Origin: Scatosoma sp045632625
GTDB lineage: Bacteria > Bacillota > Clostridia > Christensenellales > Borkfalkiaceae
NCBI GenBank assembly: GCA_045632625.1
Contig: JAZQWZ010000104.1
Span: 1-11,658, forward strand
Direction of reading: 5' to 3'
Length of the DNA stretch: 11,658 bases
A program made the translations under genes and the position numbers. Of this stretch, positions 1 to 7,311 are shown in pieces; the first letter of the stretch is position 1, and every line of letters starts with the position of its first letter. The notes under the pieces were generated by a model. It had not been told where the DNA came from and ran no database searches. It saw only the letters and a program-made list of their open reading frames with translations.

Positions 1-843
1 ATTTTCCAAGAATTTGGAAACGTCGTAGCCCTGTCTATAAATCAAATAAGTGGTAACCTTAGGCGCAAGGAAATCCTTTAAGCTAACCTCTTCCAAGGCA
101 CCGCTTTGCAGTTTATCTTTAATGAGTTTATATGGCAAGAATGAATATCCAAGTCCGTTTTCCAAATAGGGCAAAAGTTTGGAAGAATTATCAACGTCCA
201 AACGGAAAACGTGATTTTTGGGGAAAAGCGAACGGATATAAACGCCAGCTTCGCTCAAAGTGAAATCGCACATAAGATAGGGAATTTTAGCAAGCTGCGT
301 CTTACTAACACCGCTAGGATATTCGTTGTAGCCACGTCCGCAAACAAGCGCCACTCTATCCATGTCGTAAACGTCGCAGGCATAGCCCAAACGTTTTAAC
401 GGTACGGCGGAAAAAACCATATCAAGCATATTATCCTGTAATTGTTGAATTAAATCCAACGAGTGGCCAAGCATCACCTTTACAGAAGTGGTGGTGTTGT
501 CCTTTAAACAGGTGTCGACCAACGGTTTTACGTATGTTTCGTAGGTAGCGTTAATCGCGCCGATACAAAACTTTCGGCTATGAGAAGAGAGTGCGTTCAT
601 TTCGTCAATGGAAGAGTCTTGCAGTTCCAAAATACGTTCGGCATAGCGCAAAAAGATTTGTCCTGCTTCGGTGAGCGTAATCGTTTTAGAACCGCGCGTA
701 AATAATCGTTTACCAACTTCTTTTTCAAGTTCGCTAATACGGTTGGTAACGGTCGACTGCGCAATAAACAGCTGTTCTGCGGCTAACGTAAAGTTTTTAA
801 CTTTTGACAAAATGATAAATGTTTTTAATTCTTCGGTATTCAT
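1..843 (-). CDS. LysR-family transcriptional regulator (partial, C-terminus beyond window)
   Basis: The minus strand reads open from an ATG at 843-841 to the window edge, giving 281 residues; LysR proteins usually have about 290-310, so only a short C-terminal tail is missing. It begins MNTEELKTFIILSKVKNFTL. Residues 1-60 form the typical winged helix-turn-helix (AAEQLFIAQSTVTNRISELE, then GKRLFTR and LTEAG), followed by a linker helix and, from about residue 90, a periplasmic-binding-protein-like effector domain (FCIGAINATYE, then LDLIQQLQDNMLDMVFSAVP). LysR proteins act as DNA-binding tetramers that respond to a small metabolite and often control a divergent neighbour, here the YggS/SDR unit. 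The effector cannot be told from sequence. An AAGGAT ribosome binding site lies rather far upstream of the ATG (13 nt). Family call is firm; target is inference. Confidence 0.93.
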   Translation of the reverse strand, partial: MNTEELKTFIILSKVKNFTLAAEQLFIAQSTVTNRISELEKEVGKRLFTRGSKTITLTEAGQIFLRYAERILELQDSSIDEMNALSSHSRKFCIGAINATYETYVKPLVDTCLKDNTTTSVKVMLGHSLDLIQQLQDNMLDMVFSAVPLKRLGYACDVYDMDRVALVCGRGYNEYPSGVSKTQLAKIPYLMCDFTLSEAGVYIRSLFPKNHVFRLDVDNSSKLLPYLENGLGYSFLPYKLIKDKLQSGALEEVSLKDFLAPKVTTYLIYRQGYDVSKFLEN

Positions 844-885
844 AGAAAAAATCGATAATCCTTATGTATTTTATCAATTAATCTA

Positions 886-913
886 ATTATACCACAAATA
901 TTTAAAAAAGCAA
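886..913 (-). promoter_or_regulatory. Promoter of the LysR-type regulator gene
   Basis: On the minus strand, TTGCTT (913-908) is followed after 16 nt by an extended -10 box, TGGTATAAT (894-886). This lies about 43 nt upstream of the LysR start codon and points leftward. It is back to back with the promoter of the YggS gene, so a regulator bound in the 70-nt gap could affect both. Confidence 0.6.
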
Positions 914-981
914 GCGATTGTTCACAAAAAACGAGAAAAAATTTCTTTTTTTGGAAAAACAATAACTGTATGGCAATTAAA

Positions 982-1011
982 TTGACAAAAACGTAGAAAA
1001 TATAGTATACT
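982..1011 (+). promoter_or_regulatory. Promoter of the yggS-SDR unit
   Basis: TTGACA (982-987) and TATACT (1006-1011) are separated by 18 nt, a near-consensus vegetative sigma-factor promoter. The predicted start is near 1018, leaving a leader of about 25 nt before the ATG at 1043. The upstream 900-960 region is rich in A- and T-tracts that could act as an UP element. A small inverted repeat, CAATT-A-AATTG (974-984), overlaps the -35 box. Confidence 0.7.
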
Positions 1012-1042
1012 AAACGATAAATAAGGTTAGGGGGGCAATCTT

Positions 1043-1720
1043 ATGTCCAACATCGGTAAAAACGTAGAAAAAATCAAGGCGCAAATTGCCAAGGGAAATG
1101 TTTACGGCGAGCGGGTATTGCTTGTAGCGGCAACCAAAATGCAAACGGCGCAGGATATCAATCAAGCGATTGTGGCAGGTGTGGACGCTGTTGCGGAAAA
1201 TAAAGCGCAGGAATTTAGGGATAAATATGGCGAAGTGGACAAATGTCCAAGACATTTCATAGGACATTTGCAAACGAATAAATTGAAATACATCGTCGGG
1301 AACGTAGAGCTTATTCATTCCTGTGATCGCGAGGAATTGCTAGCAGAAATTTCCAAACTTTCTGCAAAAAAAGAAGTAGTTAGCAACGTACTTTTGCAAA
1401 TCAATATCGGCGAAGAGCAAAGCAAAGGCGGTTATGTGTACGAGCAGGCGCAGGAAGTGTTTATACAAGCGAGAAAAACGCCCAACGTATGCGTCAAAGG
1501 GTTCATGGCAATGCTTCCTGATATCGACGATGAAACGTTATTGCGTGCTCTTGTTCGTAAAATGCGTACGCTATTTGAGTGGGCAAAAACGCAATCGGCT
1601 GACGTGGAATATCTTTCCATGGGTATGAGCGGTGATTATATGCTGTGTATAGAAGAAGGCAGCAATATGATACGCGTGGGGTCTACGATTTTCGGTGCGC
1701 GTGATTATACGAACGCATAA
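1043..1720 (+). CDS. yggS: YggS/ProSC-family PLP homeostasis protein
   Basis: The 225-aa product matches the YggS/YlmE/PROSC family in full length. These are single-domain TIM-barrel proteins that bind pyridoxal 5'-phosphate, have no proven enzymatic activity and buffer cellular PLP, with effects on amino-acid and keto-acid pools. The PLP lysine is K32 in LVAATKMQ. Other family marks are AENKAQE, FIGHLQTNK (about 72-80), LLQINIGEEQSKGG, SMGMSGDY and the phosphate-binding IRVGSTIFGAR near the C-terminus. The ATG at 1043 has an AGGGGGG ribosome binding site 7 nt upstream. The gene is first in a unit with the SDR gene, whose start lies 10 nt after this stop. In many Firmicutes this family sits near cell-division genes; that is not so here. 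Confidence 0.93.
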   Translation: MSNIGKNVEKIKAQIAKGNVYGERVLLVAATKMQTAQDINQAIVAGVDAVAENKAQEFRDKYGEVDKCPRHFIGHLQTNKLKYIVGNVELIHSCDREELLAEISKLSAKKEVVSNVLLQINIGEEQSKGGYVYEQAQEVFIQARKTPNVCVKGFMAMLPDIDDETLLRALVRKMRTLFEWAKTQSADVEYLSMGMSGDYMLCIEEGSNMIRVGSTIFGARDYTNA

Positions 1721-1730
1721 GGGAGAAAGT

Positions 1731-2531
1731 ATGCAACAACAAAAAGGTTATGCGTTAATAACGGGAGCAACGGGCGGTGTTGGCAGTGCGTTTGCACGGC
1801 TTTTGGCAGGCCGGAATTTGCCGTTGCTGTTGTTTGGCAGAAATGAAGAAAAACTACATAAATTGCAAGCGGAATTGCAAGCAGAATATCCGCAATTACC
1901 TATACGCTGTATAACGGCAAATTTAGAAAATGAAGGGGACAGGTATGCGGCGTTTGAAAAAATAACGCAGGAAAATATACCGATTGCTATGCTTGTTAAC
2001 ATAGCAGGCGTAGACGTGCAAAAACCGTTCGAAAAATACACGCAAGCAAAATTGACGATGCAATGCCGCGTGAATTTTGAGGCAGCGGTGGCGCTCTGCC
2101 GTTTCGTGCTGGAAAGAAGAGGCGAGCATTTGGATATTATCAATATATCCAGTGTGTCAGGGATATACCCTATGCCGTATTTCGCTATATACAGCGCCAC
2201 CAAAGGCGCATTGACAAGCTTTTCGCTTGCCTTGCGCGAGGAATTGAAAGGTAAAAGCGTCCATGTAACGGCCGTTCTGCCAGGGGCAATGCCAACGCGC
2301 GACGATATTAAAACGCAAATTAAAGGACAAGGTCTGTGGGGCAGATTAGCGGCTAAATCGCCCGAATGGGTGGCGGAAAAGTCACTAAAAGCGGTGGCAA
2401 AAAACCGCGGGAAAATCATACCGGGCTTTTGGAATAAAATGATGCGTATTTCTACGTCGCTGTTACCATTGCGTGTAAAGCTTATTTTTATTGCAAAGCG
2501 TTGGAGTAAAATAGAAAAAGACGCTTTTTAA
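1731..2531 (+). CDS. Short-chain dehydrogenase/reductase (SDR), substrate unknown
   Basis: This is a 266-aa classical SDR, an NAD(P)-dependent oxidoreductase with a Rossmann fold. Visible motifs are the cofactor loop T11-G12-x-x-x-G16-x-G18, the NxAG element (N90, A92, G93), the active-site N115, S141 (in INISSVSG), Y154 and K158 (YSATK) and PG after strand 6. R37 after the second strand suggests a preference for NADPH, which is inference. The C-terminus (about 235-258) is hydrophobic and basic, as in SDRs annotated as DltE-like short-chain reductases, and may sit at the membrane. I chose the ATG at 1731, not one further upstream inside the yggS gene, because GGGAG at 1721-1725 is correctly spaced. 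It is probably co-transcribed with yggS. The substrate cannot be predicted. Confidence 0.9.
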   Translation: MQQQKGYALITGATGGVGSAFARLLAGRNLPLLLFGRNEEKLHKLQAELQAEYPQLPIRCITANLENEGDRYAAFEKITQENIPIAMLVNIAGVDVQKPFEKYTQAKLTMQCRVNFEAAVALCRFVLERRGEHLDIINISSVSGIYPMPYFAIYSATKGALTSFSLALREELKGKSVHVTAVLPGAMPTRDDIKTQIKGQGLWGRLAAKSPEWVAEKSLKAVAKNRGKIIPGFWNKMMRISTSLLPLRVKLIFIAKRWSKIEKDAF

Positions 2532-2583
2532 ACAATTATACGTGCATTTTTTAAATAAAATAATAAAATACGCGTTTATTTCC

Positions 2584-2612
2584 TTGACAAAAGTGCGCAA
2601 ATGCCGTATAAT
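2584..2612 (+). promoter_or_regulatory. Consensus promoter of the citrate-to-2-oxoglutarate operon
   Basis: TTGACA (2584-2589) and TATAAT (2607-2612) are separated by exactly 17 nt, so both hexamers and the spacing match the vegetative consensus. Transcription should begin near 2619, with a leader of about 55 nt. A short inverted repeat, TCAAT-TT-ATTGA (2612-2623), covers the start region and could be an operator. A promoter this strong would normally need repression to be adjustable. Confidence 0.8.
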
Positions 2613-2673
2613 CAATTTATTGAATAACACAAAAGATTTTAATCGAAAATATAAATAGGATGAATGTGAGATT

Positions 2674-4065
2674 ATGATTGAATTAAATCCTTCAAGTAAT
2701 TTATTAGAACAAGACCCGTATCAATACGAATTGCAAGATGTTGCGCAGGCGCAGTTATTCCGTGATATTTATCCGTATGACCAAGTGCCGAAAACGCCGT
2801 TTAACCACCGCCGCGTGCCTATGAATATGCCCAAAGAAATTTGGATGACGGACACGACGTTCCGCGATGGACAACAATCGCGTGCACCGTATACTGCTAA
2901 GCAAATTGTAGATATTTATAAACTTATCGCGCGTTTGGGCGGCCCCAAGGGTTTAATTCGTCAAAGCGAATTTTTTGTATATACGAAAAAGGATAGACAA
3001 GCTTTAGAAGAATGTATGGCGCTTGGATATAAATTCCCCGAAGTTACCACGTGGATTCGCGCGAAGAAAGAAGACTTTGAACTTGTACACGATATTGGTA
3101 TTAAAGAAACGGGTATCTTGGTAAGCTGTTCTGATTATCATATCTTTAAAAAACTGAATATGACGCGTAGACAAGCTTATGACCATTATCTTGGAGTGGT
3201 AAAAGAAGCATTTAACGCCGGCATTTCGCCCCGTTGCCATTTGGAGGATTTGACACGCGCCGATTTCTATGGCTTCGTTGTACCGTTTGTAAACGCATTG
3301 ATTGATTTGTCGCACGAAGCTGGTGTGCCGGTTCGTATTCGTATGTGCGATACAATGGGTTATGGTTTGCCGTATACAGGGACTGCGCTTCCCCGAAGCG
3401 TACCCGGTATCGTTTACGGCTTGCATCACTATTCCGACGTTACGTCTGAAATGTTGGAATGGCACGGTCACAACGATTTCTATATGGGTGTTGCAAATGC
3501 AGTCAGCGCATGGTTGTACGGTGCAAGCGGTGTAAATTGTTCTCTTCTTGGTATCGGGGAAAGAACGGGCAACGTACCTTTGGAAGCGATGGTTATGCAG
3601 TATGCGTCTATGCGCGGTACGTTGGACGGGATGGATACGACGGCAATTACGGAAATTGCGGAATACTTTGAAAAAGAACTTAAATACGATATTCCGCCTA
3701 TGACGCCGTTTGTGGGCAGTGCGTTTAATCTTACCCGTGCAGGCGTACACGCCGACGGTATGATGAAAGACGCGGAAATTTATAACATTTTCGATACGGA
3801 AAAAATCTTAAATCGTCCCGCAAGCGTTTCTATTTCCAACACGTCTGGCTTGGCAGGTATTGCGTACTGGATTAACCACCATTATAGATTGCCTAAGGAA
3901 AAACAAGTTTCCAAGCAAGATTGGATTGTTACGCAAATGAAAGAAGAAATCGACGCGTTGTACGCTGACGGCAGAACAACGGTTATGGGCGACAACGAAC
4001 TGGAAAGCTTGTTCCGCACCTATTGCGAAGACGGTAGATGCAAGCTCAACTGGTTTGATTTGTAA
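2674..4065 (+). CDS. Citrate (Re)-synthase, HMGL/isopropylmalate synthase-like
   Basis: The 463-aa protein belongs to the DRE-TIM metallolyase (HMGL-like) superfamily. It condenses acetyl-CoA with oxaloacetate to citrate with Re stereochemistry, replacing the usual Si-citrate synthase in some anaerobes such as Clostridium kluyveri. The metal and catalytic motif DTTFRDGQQ lies at residues 60-68 and the second metal motif HGHND at 264-268; MCDTMGYG and GERTGN are also typical. By general sequence it could be called an isopropylmalate or homocitrate synthase, but the long N-terminal segment, the stretch around LGGPKGLIRQSEFFVYTKK and the adjacent aconitase and isocitrate dehydrogenase support citrate synthase. 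Family enzymes are divalent-metal dependent and oxygen sensitive. The ATG at 2674 has only a weak ribosome binding site, and a five-codon micro-ORF overlaps it. The aconitase start lies 11 nt after this stop. Confidence 0.87.
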   Translation: MIELNPSSNLLEQDPYQYELQDVAQAQLFRDIYPYDQVPKTPFNHRRVPMNMPKEIWMTDTTFRDGQQSRAPYTAKQIVDIYKLIARLGGPKGLIRQSEFFVYTKKDRQALEECMALGYKFPEVTTWIRAKKEDFELVHDIGIKETGILVSCSDYHIFKKLNMTRRQAYDHYLGVVKEAFNAGISPRCHLEDLTRADFYGFVVPFVNALIDLSHEAGVPVRIRMCDTMGYGLPYTGTALPRSVPGIVYGLHHYSDVTSEMLEWHGHNDFYMGVANAVSAWLYGASGVNCSLLGIGERTGNVPLEAMVMQYASMRGTLDGMDTTAITEIAEYFEKELKYDIPPMTPFVGSAFNLTRAGVHADGMMKDAEIYNIFDTEKILNRPASVSISNTSGLAGIAYWINHHYRLPKEKQVSKQDWIVTQMKEEIDALYADGRTTVMGDNELESLFRTYCEDGRCKLNWFDL

Positions 4066-4076
4066 GGAGAATGGCT

Positions 4077-6011
4077 ATGGGATATACGATAGCGCAAAAA
4101 ATTATTAAAAACCACCTTGTTTGCGGCGAAATGGTCGTTGGCAAGGAAATAGGGTTAAAAATTGACCAAACGCTTACGCAAGACGCCACGGGAACTATGG
4201 CGTATTTGCAATTTGAAGCAATGGGAATCGATCGTGTAAAAACGGAACTATCCGTGGCTTATATCGACCACAATACCTTGCAGGCAGGCTTTGAAAACGC
4301 GGACGACCACCGTTATATACAAACGGTAACCAAAAAGCATGGTATCCGTTTTTCCCGTCCCGGTAACGGCATTTGCCACCAAGTACATTTGGAACGCTTT
4401 TCCCGTCCTGGGAAAACGCTTATCGGTTCCGATTCGCATACGCCTACGGCGGGCGGTATCGGTATGCTCGGTATGGGCGCAGGCGGTTTGGATGTAGCGG
4501 TCGCAATGGGCGGCGGTACGTATTATATCACGATGCCGAAAATGATAAAAATTAATTTGGTTGGTAAGTTGTCCGATTACGTGGGAGCAAAAGACGTAAT
4601 TTTGGAAGTGCTTCGCATTCTCGGCGTAAAAGGCGGCGTCGGTGCGATTGTCGAATATGGCGGAGAGGGCGTAAAAACCTTGTCCGTGCCGCAGCGCGCA
4701 ACGATTACGAATATGGGCGCGGAACTTGGTGCAACCAGCTCTATTTTTCCGTCTGACGAAGTAACGAAAGCGTTTTTACAAGCGGAAAACAGGGTGGAAG
4801 ATTACGTGGAATTGTCCAGCGATAAAGACGCCGTTTATGATGCGGAATACACCGTCGACTTATCGGCTTTGAAGCCGCTTGCGGCGTGCCCGCACAGCCC
4901 TGATAACGTGAAAGAGGTTTCCGCGCTTGCAGGCATGAAAATCAACCAAGTTTGTATCGGTTCTTGTACCAACTCGTCCATGCAAGACATGTTGACGGTT
5001 GCCGCAATTTTGAAAGGGAAAACAGTACATCCCGACGTAAGTTTGTCTATTTCCCCGGGTTCTAAACAGGTGTATACACAGCTTGCCGAATGCGGTGCGC
5101 TTGCCGATTTAATTAATGCAGGTGCGAGAATTTTGGAATGCGCTTGCGGTCCTTGCATCGGGATGGGCTTTTCGCCGCAATCCGCCGGCGTAAGCTTGCG
5201 TACGTTTAATAGAAACTTCTTGGCACGTAGCGGGACGGCGGATGCGCAAGTGTACTTAGTATCACCCGAAACGGCGGCGGCTTCGGCTGTGGCAGGGGTA
5301 TTTACCGACCCCACGACGCTTGGTATAGCGCCTACCGTGCAAATGCCCGAAAGCTTTAAAATTAACGATAATTTAATTGAAATGCCCGTGGCTGCGGAAG
5401 ATATGCAATCGGTAATAGTAGAACGCGGACCGAATATTAAACCCATTCCCATAGGGAAAGCGCCTGAAAAGGATTTGTGTGCGGAACTCATTTTGAAAGT
5501 AGGCGACGATATTACCACCGACCATATTATGCCAGCTGGTACGAAGGTATTGCCGTATCGCTCTAACGTGCCGAAACTTTCTGAATTTTGTTTCACCGTT
5601 TGCGATCCTGCGTTCCCTGAGCGTGCAAAAGTCAAGGGCGGCGGTATCATTTTGGGCGGTGTAAATTACGGTCAAGGCTCTTCCCGTGAACACGCGGCGC
5701 TCGTACCTTTGTATTTAGGCATTAAGGCGGTTGTGGCAAAAAGCTTTGCACGTATTCACGTAGCAAATCTTATCAATTTCGGTATCGTACCTTTAACGCT
5801 GGAAAACCCTGATGATTACGAGAACTTTTCGCAGGGCGATCAGTTGGAAATTATCAATTTTGCGGCGGCGGTTGCGCAAGCAGACAAAGCAATACTTGTC
5901 AACAAAACGAACGGAAAAACCGCAACTTTGTGTTTATCGCTTTCTAAGCGTCAACGCGAAATGTTGCTTGCAGGCGGTAGCTTGAATTATACCAAACAGG
6001 AGAAAAAGTAA
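4077..6011 (+). CDS. acn: Aconitate hydratase, Aquifex-type single-chain form
   Basis: This 644-aa [4Fe-4S] enzyme isomerises citrate to isocitrate via cis-aconitate. The large LeuC-like domain (about 1-420) carries GSDSHTPTAGG with D119 and H121 and the cluster ligands C297 (IGSCTNSS), C357 and C360 (CACGPCIGMG). The swivelling LeuD-like domain (about 450-640) carries the substrate loop GSSREHAA with S536 and R537. The length and N-terminus (QTLTQDATGTMAYLQFEAMG) match the shorter bacterial aconitases of about 640-660 aa, not the 890-aa AcnA type. Two in-frame ATGs occur, at 4071 and 4077. AAGGAG at 4064-4069 is only 1 nt from the first but 7 nt from the second, so I start at 4077. It sits between citrate synthase and isocitrate dehydrogenase, so citrate is the expected substrate, not isopropylmalate or homocitrate. 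Confidence 0.94.
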   Translation: MGYTIAQKIIKNHLVCGEMVVGKEIGLKIDQTLTQDATGTMAYLQFEAMGIDRVKTELSVAYIDHNTLQAGFENADDHRYIQTVTKKHGIRFSRPGNGICHQVHLERFSRPGKTLIGSDSHTPTAGGIGMLGMGAGGLDVAVAMGGGTYYITMPKMIKINLVGKLSDYVGAKDVILEVLRILGVKGGVGAIVEYGGEGVKTLSVPQRATITNMGAELGATSSIFPSDEVTKAFLQAENRVEDYVELSSDKDAVYDAEYTVDLSALKPLAACPHSPDNVKEVSALAGMKINQVCIGSCTNSSMQDMLTVAAILKGKTVHPDVSLSISPGSKQVYTQLAECGALADLINAGARILECACGPCIGMGFSPQSAGVSLRTFNRNFLARSGTADAQVYLVSPETAAASAVAGVFTDPTTLGIAPTVQMPESFKINDNLIEMPVAAEDMQSVIVERGPNIKPIPIGKAPEKDLCAELILKVGDDITTDHIMPAGTKVLPYRSNVPKLSEFCFTVCDPAFPERAKVKGGGIILGGVNYGQGSSREHAALVPLYLGIKAVVAKSFARIHVANLINFGIVPLTLENPDDYENFSQGDQLEIINFAAAVAQADKAILVNKTNGKTATLCLSLSKRQREMLLAGGSLNYTKQEKK

Positions 6012-6015
6012 GTAT

Positions 6016-7194
6016 ATGGAAATGGAAAAATACACCGCGCAATTAGATGTTGCGTGTGAAAAATTTAGAAAATTGATGGAAGCGCAGCTTTCGCGTGTAG
6101 AAGATATGAAAGCACAAGGCGATTTTGTAGATTATGCAGCGCTTGATACCATTAAAATCGGCGTGTGCGGCGGCGACGGCATCGGGCCTATTATTTCCGC
6201 GCAGGCGCGTAGAGTGCTCGAATTTATTTTGTCGGATCTTGTGAAAGCTGGTAAGGTAGCGTTTAAAGATATTGATGGTTTGACCATTGAAAACCGTATT
6301 GCTAAGGGAAAAGCAATTCCCGACGACGTTATGGCGGAGCTTAAAGACTGCCATGTTATCTTGAAAGGGCCTACGACGACTCCGCAAAAGGGCAGCGGTA
6401 TGCCCAACATTGAATCGGCGAACGTCGCTATGCGAAAAGCACTGGATTTGTTTGCGAATATTCGTCCTGTAAAAGTTCCCGAAGAAGGTATCAACTGGAC
6501 GATTTTCCGTGAAAATACCGAAGGCGGATACGCAATCGGTGCGTCAGGTTTTAATATCACGGAAGATTTGGCGGTGGATTTCACGGTAACGACCAAACAG
6601 GGTTCGGATAGAATTGCTCGCCTTGCATACGATTATGCACATAAAAATGGTTTTAAGCGCGTTTCGCTCGTTACCAAAGCCAACGTTATCAAAACGACAG
6701 ACGGGAACTTCTTGGAAGATTGCCATAAGGTAGGGGATTTGTATCCAGATATCGTTACGGACGAATGGTATGCGGATATTATGACGGCAAAGCTTGTCGA
6801 TAAAAAACGCCGTCGCGATTTCCAAGTGCTTCTGCTGCCGAATTTGTACGGCGACATTATTTCTGACGAAGCGGCGGAATTCCAAGGCGGTGTAGGTACG
6901 GCAGGTTGTGCAAATATCGGTAAAAAGTACGCTATGTTTGAAGCGATTCACGGCTCTGCACCGCGTATGATTAGCGAAGGCAGAGGCGCGTACGCCGACC
7001 CTTGTTCCATGCTTCGTGCATGCGTAATGCTGTTATCGCATATCGGCTTGCAAGATAGGGCGGATAAGCTGGAAAGAGCCTTGGATATTTGTATGTTTGA
7101 GGAAAAGAAATATAGCATTACCGGTCGTGATACGGGTGCTACGTGCCAACAATTTGGCGATTACGTCATGCAAACGCTTGAAAAACTTATTTAA
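6016..7194 (+). CDS. icd: Isocitrate dehydrogenase (IDH/IMDH family), cofactor uncertain
   Basis: The 392-aa protein oxidatively decarboxylates isocitrate to 2-oxoglutarate, the last step of the pathway encoded here. A helical N-terminal extension of about 45 residues precedes the Rossmann-like start IGVCGGDGIGP (48-58). The isocitrate signature S134, N136, R140, R150 has the same spacing as E. coli Icd S113, N115, R119, R129. Catalytic Y172 and K221 and metal ligands D254, D280 and D284 are all present. In the cofactor loop HGSAPRM (312-318) the NADP-type K-Y pair is replaced by R317-M318, while the C-terminal GRDTGAT segment resembles NAD-type enzymes, so coenzyme preference is open. The start follows the aconitase stop by 4 nt with a poorly placed AGGAG (5998-6002), suggesting translational coupling. 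A terminator follows. Confidence 0.92.
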   Translation: MEMEKYTAQLDVACEKFRKLMEAQLSRVEDMKAQGDFVDYAALDTIKIGVCGGDGIGPIISAQARRVLEFILSDLVKAGKVAFKDIDGLTIENRIAKGKAIPDDVMAELKDCHVILKGPTTTPQKGSGMPNIESANVAMRKALDLFANIRPVKVPEEGINWTIFRENTEGGYAIGASGFNITEDLAVDFTVTTKQGSDRIARLAYDYAHKNGFKRVSLVTKANVIKTTDGNFLEDCHKVGDLYPDIVTDEWYADIMTAKLVDKKRRRDFQVLLLPNLYGDIISDEAAEFQGGVGTAGCANIGKKYAMFEAIHGSAPRMISEGRGAYADPCSMLRACVMLLSHIGLQDRADKLERALDICMFEEKKYSITGRDTGATCQQFGDYVMQTLEKLI

Positions 7195-7209
7195 AAGATA
7201 AGCAGAAAC

Positions 7210-7251
7210 ACTCCTTGATAGGTTTACAAAACTTATTAAGGAGTTTTTTTT
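7210..7251 (+). terminator. Intrinsic terminator after icd
   Basis: An 11-bp stem pairs ACTCCTTGATA (7210-7220) with TATTAAGGAGT (7234-7244), with one G-U pair and a 13-nt loop. It is followed by eight T (7244-7251). It begins 15 nt after the icd stop and closes the three-gene operon. Confidence 0.88.
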
Positions 7252-7261
7252 CGCAAAACAC

Positions 7262-7290
7262 TTTACACGTTATTTTTTTTATGCTATAAT
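7262..7290 (+). promoter_or_regulatory. Promoter of the membrane-protein/phosphoglucomutase unit
   Basis: TTTACA (7262-7267) and an extended -10 box TGCTATAAT (7282-7290) are separated by 17 nt. The promoter lies just past the icd terminator, so the downstream genes are independently transcribed with a leader of roughly 15 nt. Confidence 0.75.
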
Positions 7291-7311
7291 ACAAATTAGA
7301 GGATTATACAT

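Noticed and set aside
974..984. CAATT-A-AATTG as a LysR binding box
   Set aside because: It is short and AT-rich, and too small to separate from chance; kept only as a remark on the promoter.
1695..1730. Upstream ATG (1695) as the SDR start
   Set aside because: It lies inside the yggS gene without a ribosome binding site and would add residues unlike an SDR N-terminus; the ATG at 1731 has a well-spaced GGGAG.
1748..2419. Long minus-strand open frame opposite the SDR gene
   Set aside because: It is a shadow of the SDR coding frame: no promoter, no ribosome binding site and no recognisable protein. The same holds for the long antisense frames opposite the citrate synthase, aconitase, icd and phosphoglucomutase genes.
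2515..2529. AAAAAG-ACG-CTTTTT inverted repeat across the SDR stop codon as a terminator
   Set aside because: The stem is six pairs, nearly all A-T, with a 3-nt loop; too weak to call an intrinsic terminator. No other terminator is visible before the 2584 promoter.
4071..4076. First ATG (4071) as aconitase start
   Set aside because: Only 1 nt separates it from the AAGGAG core; the ATG at 4077 has normal spacing and gives the usual MGYT-like N-terminus.
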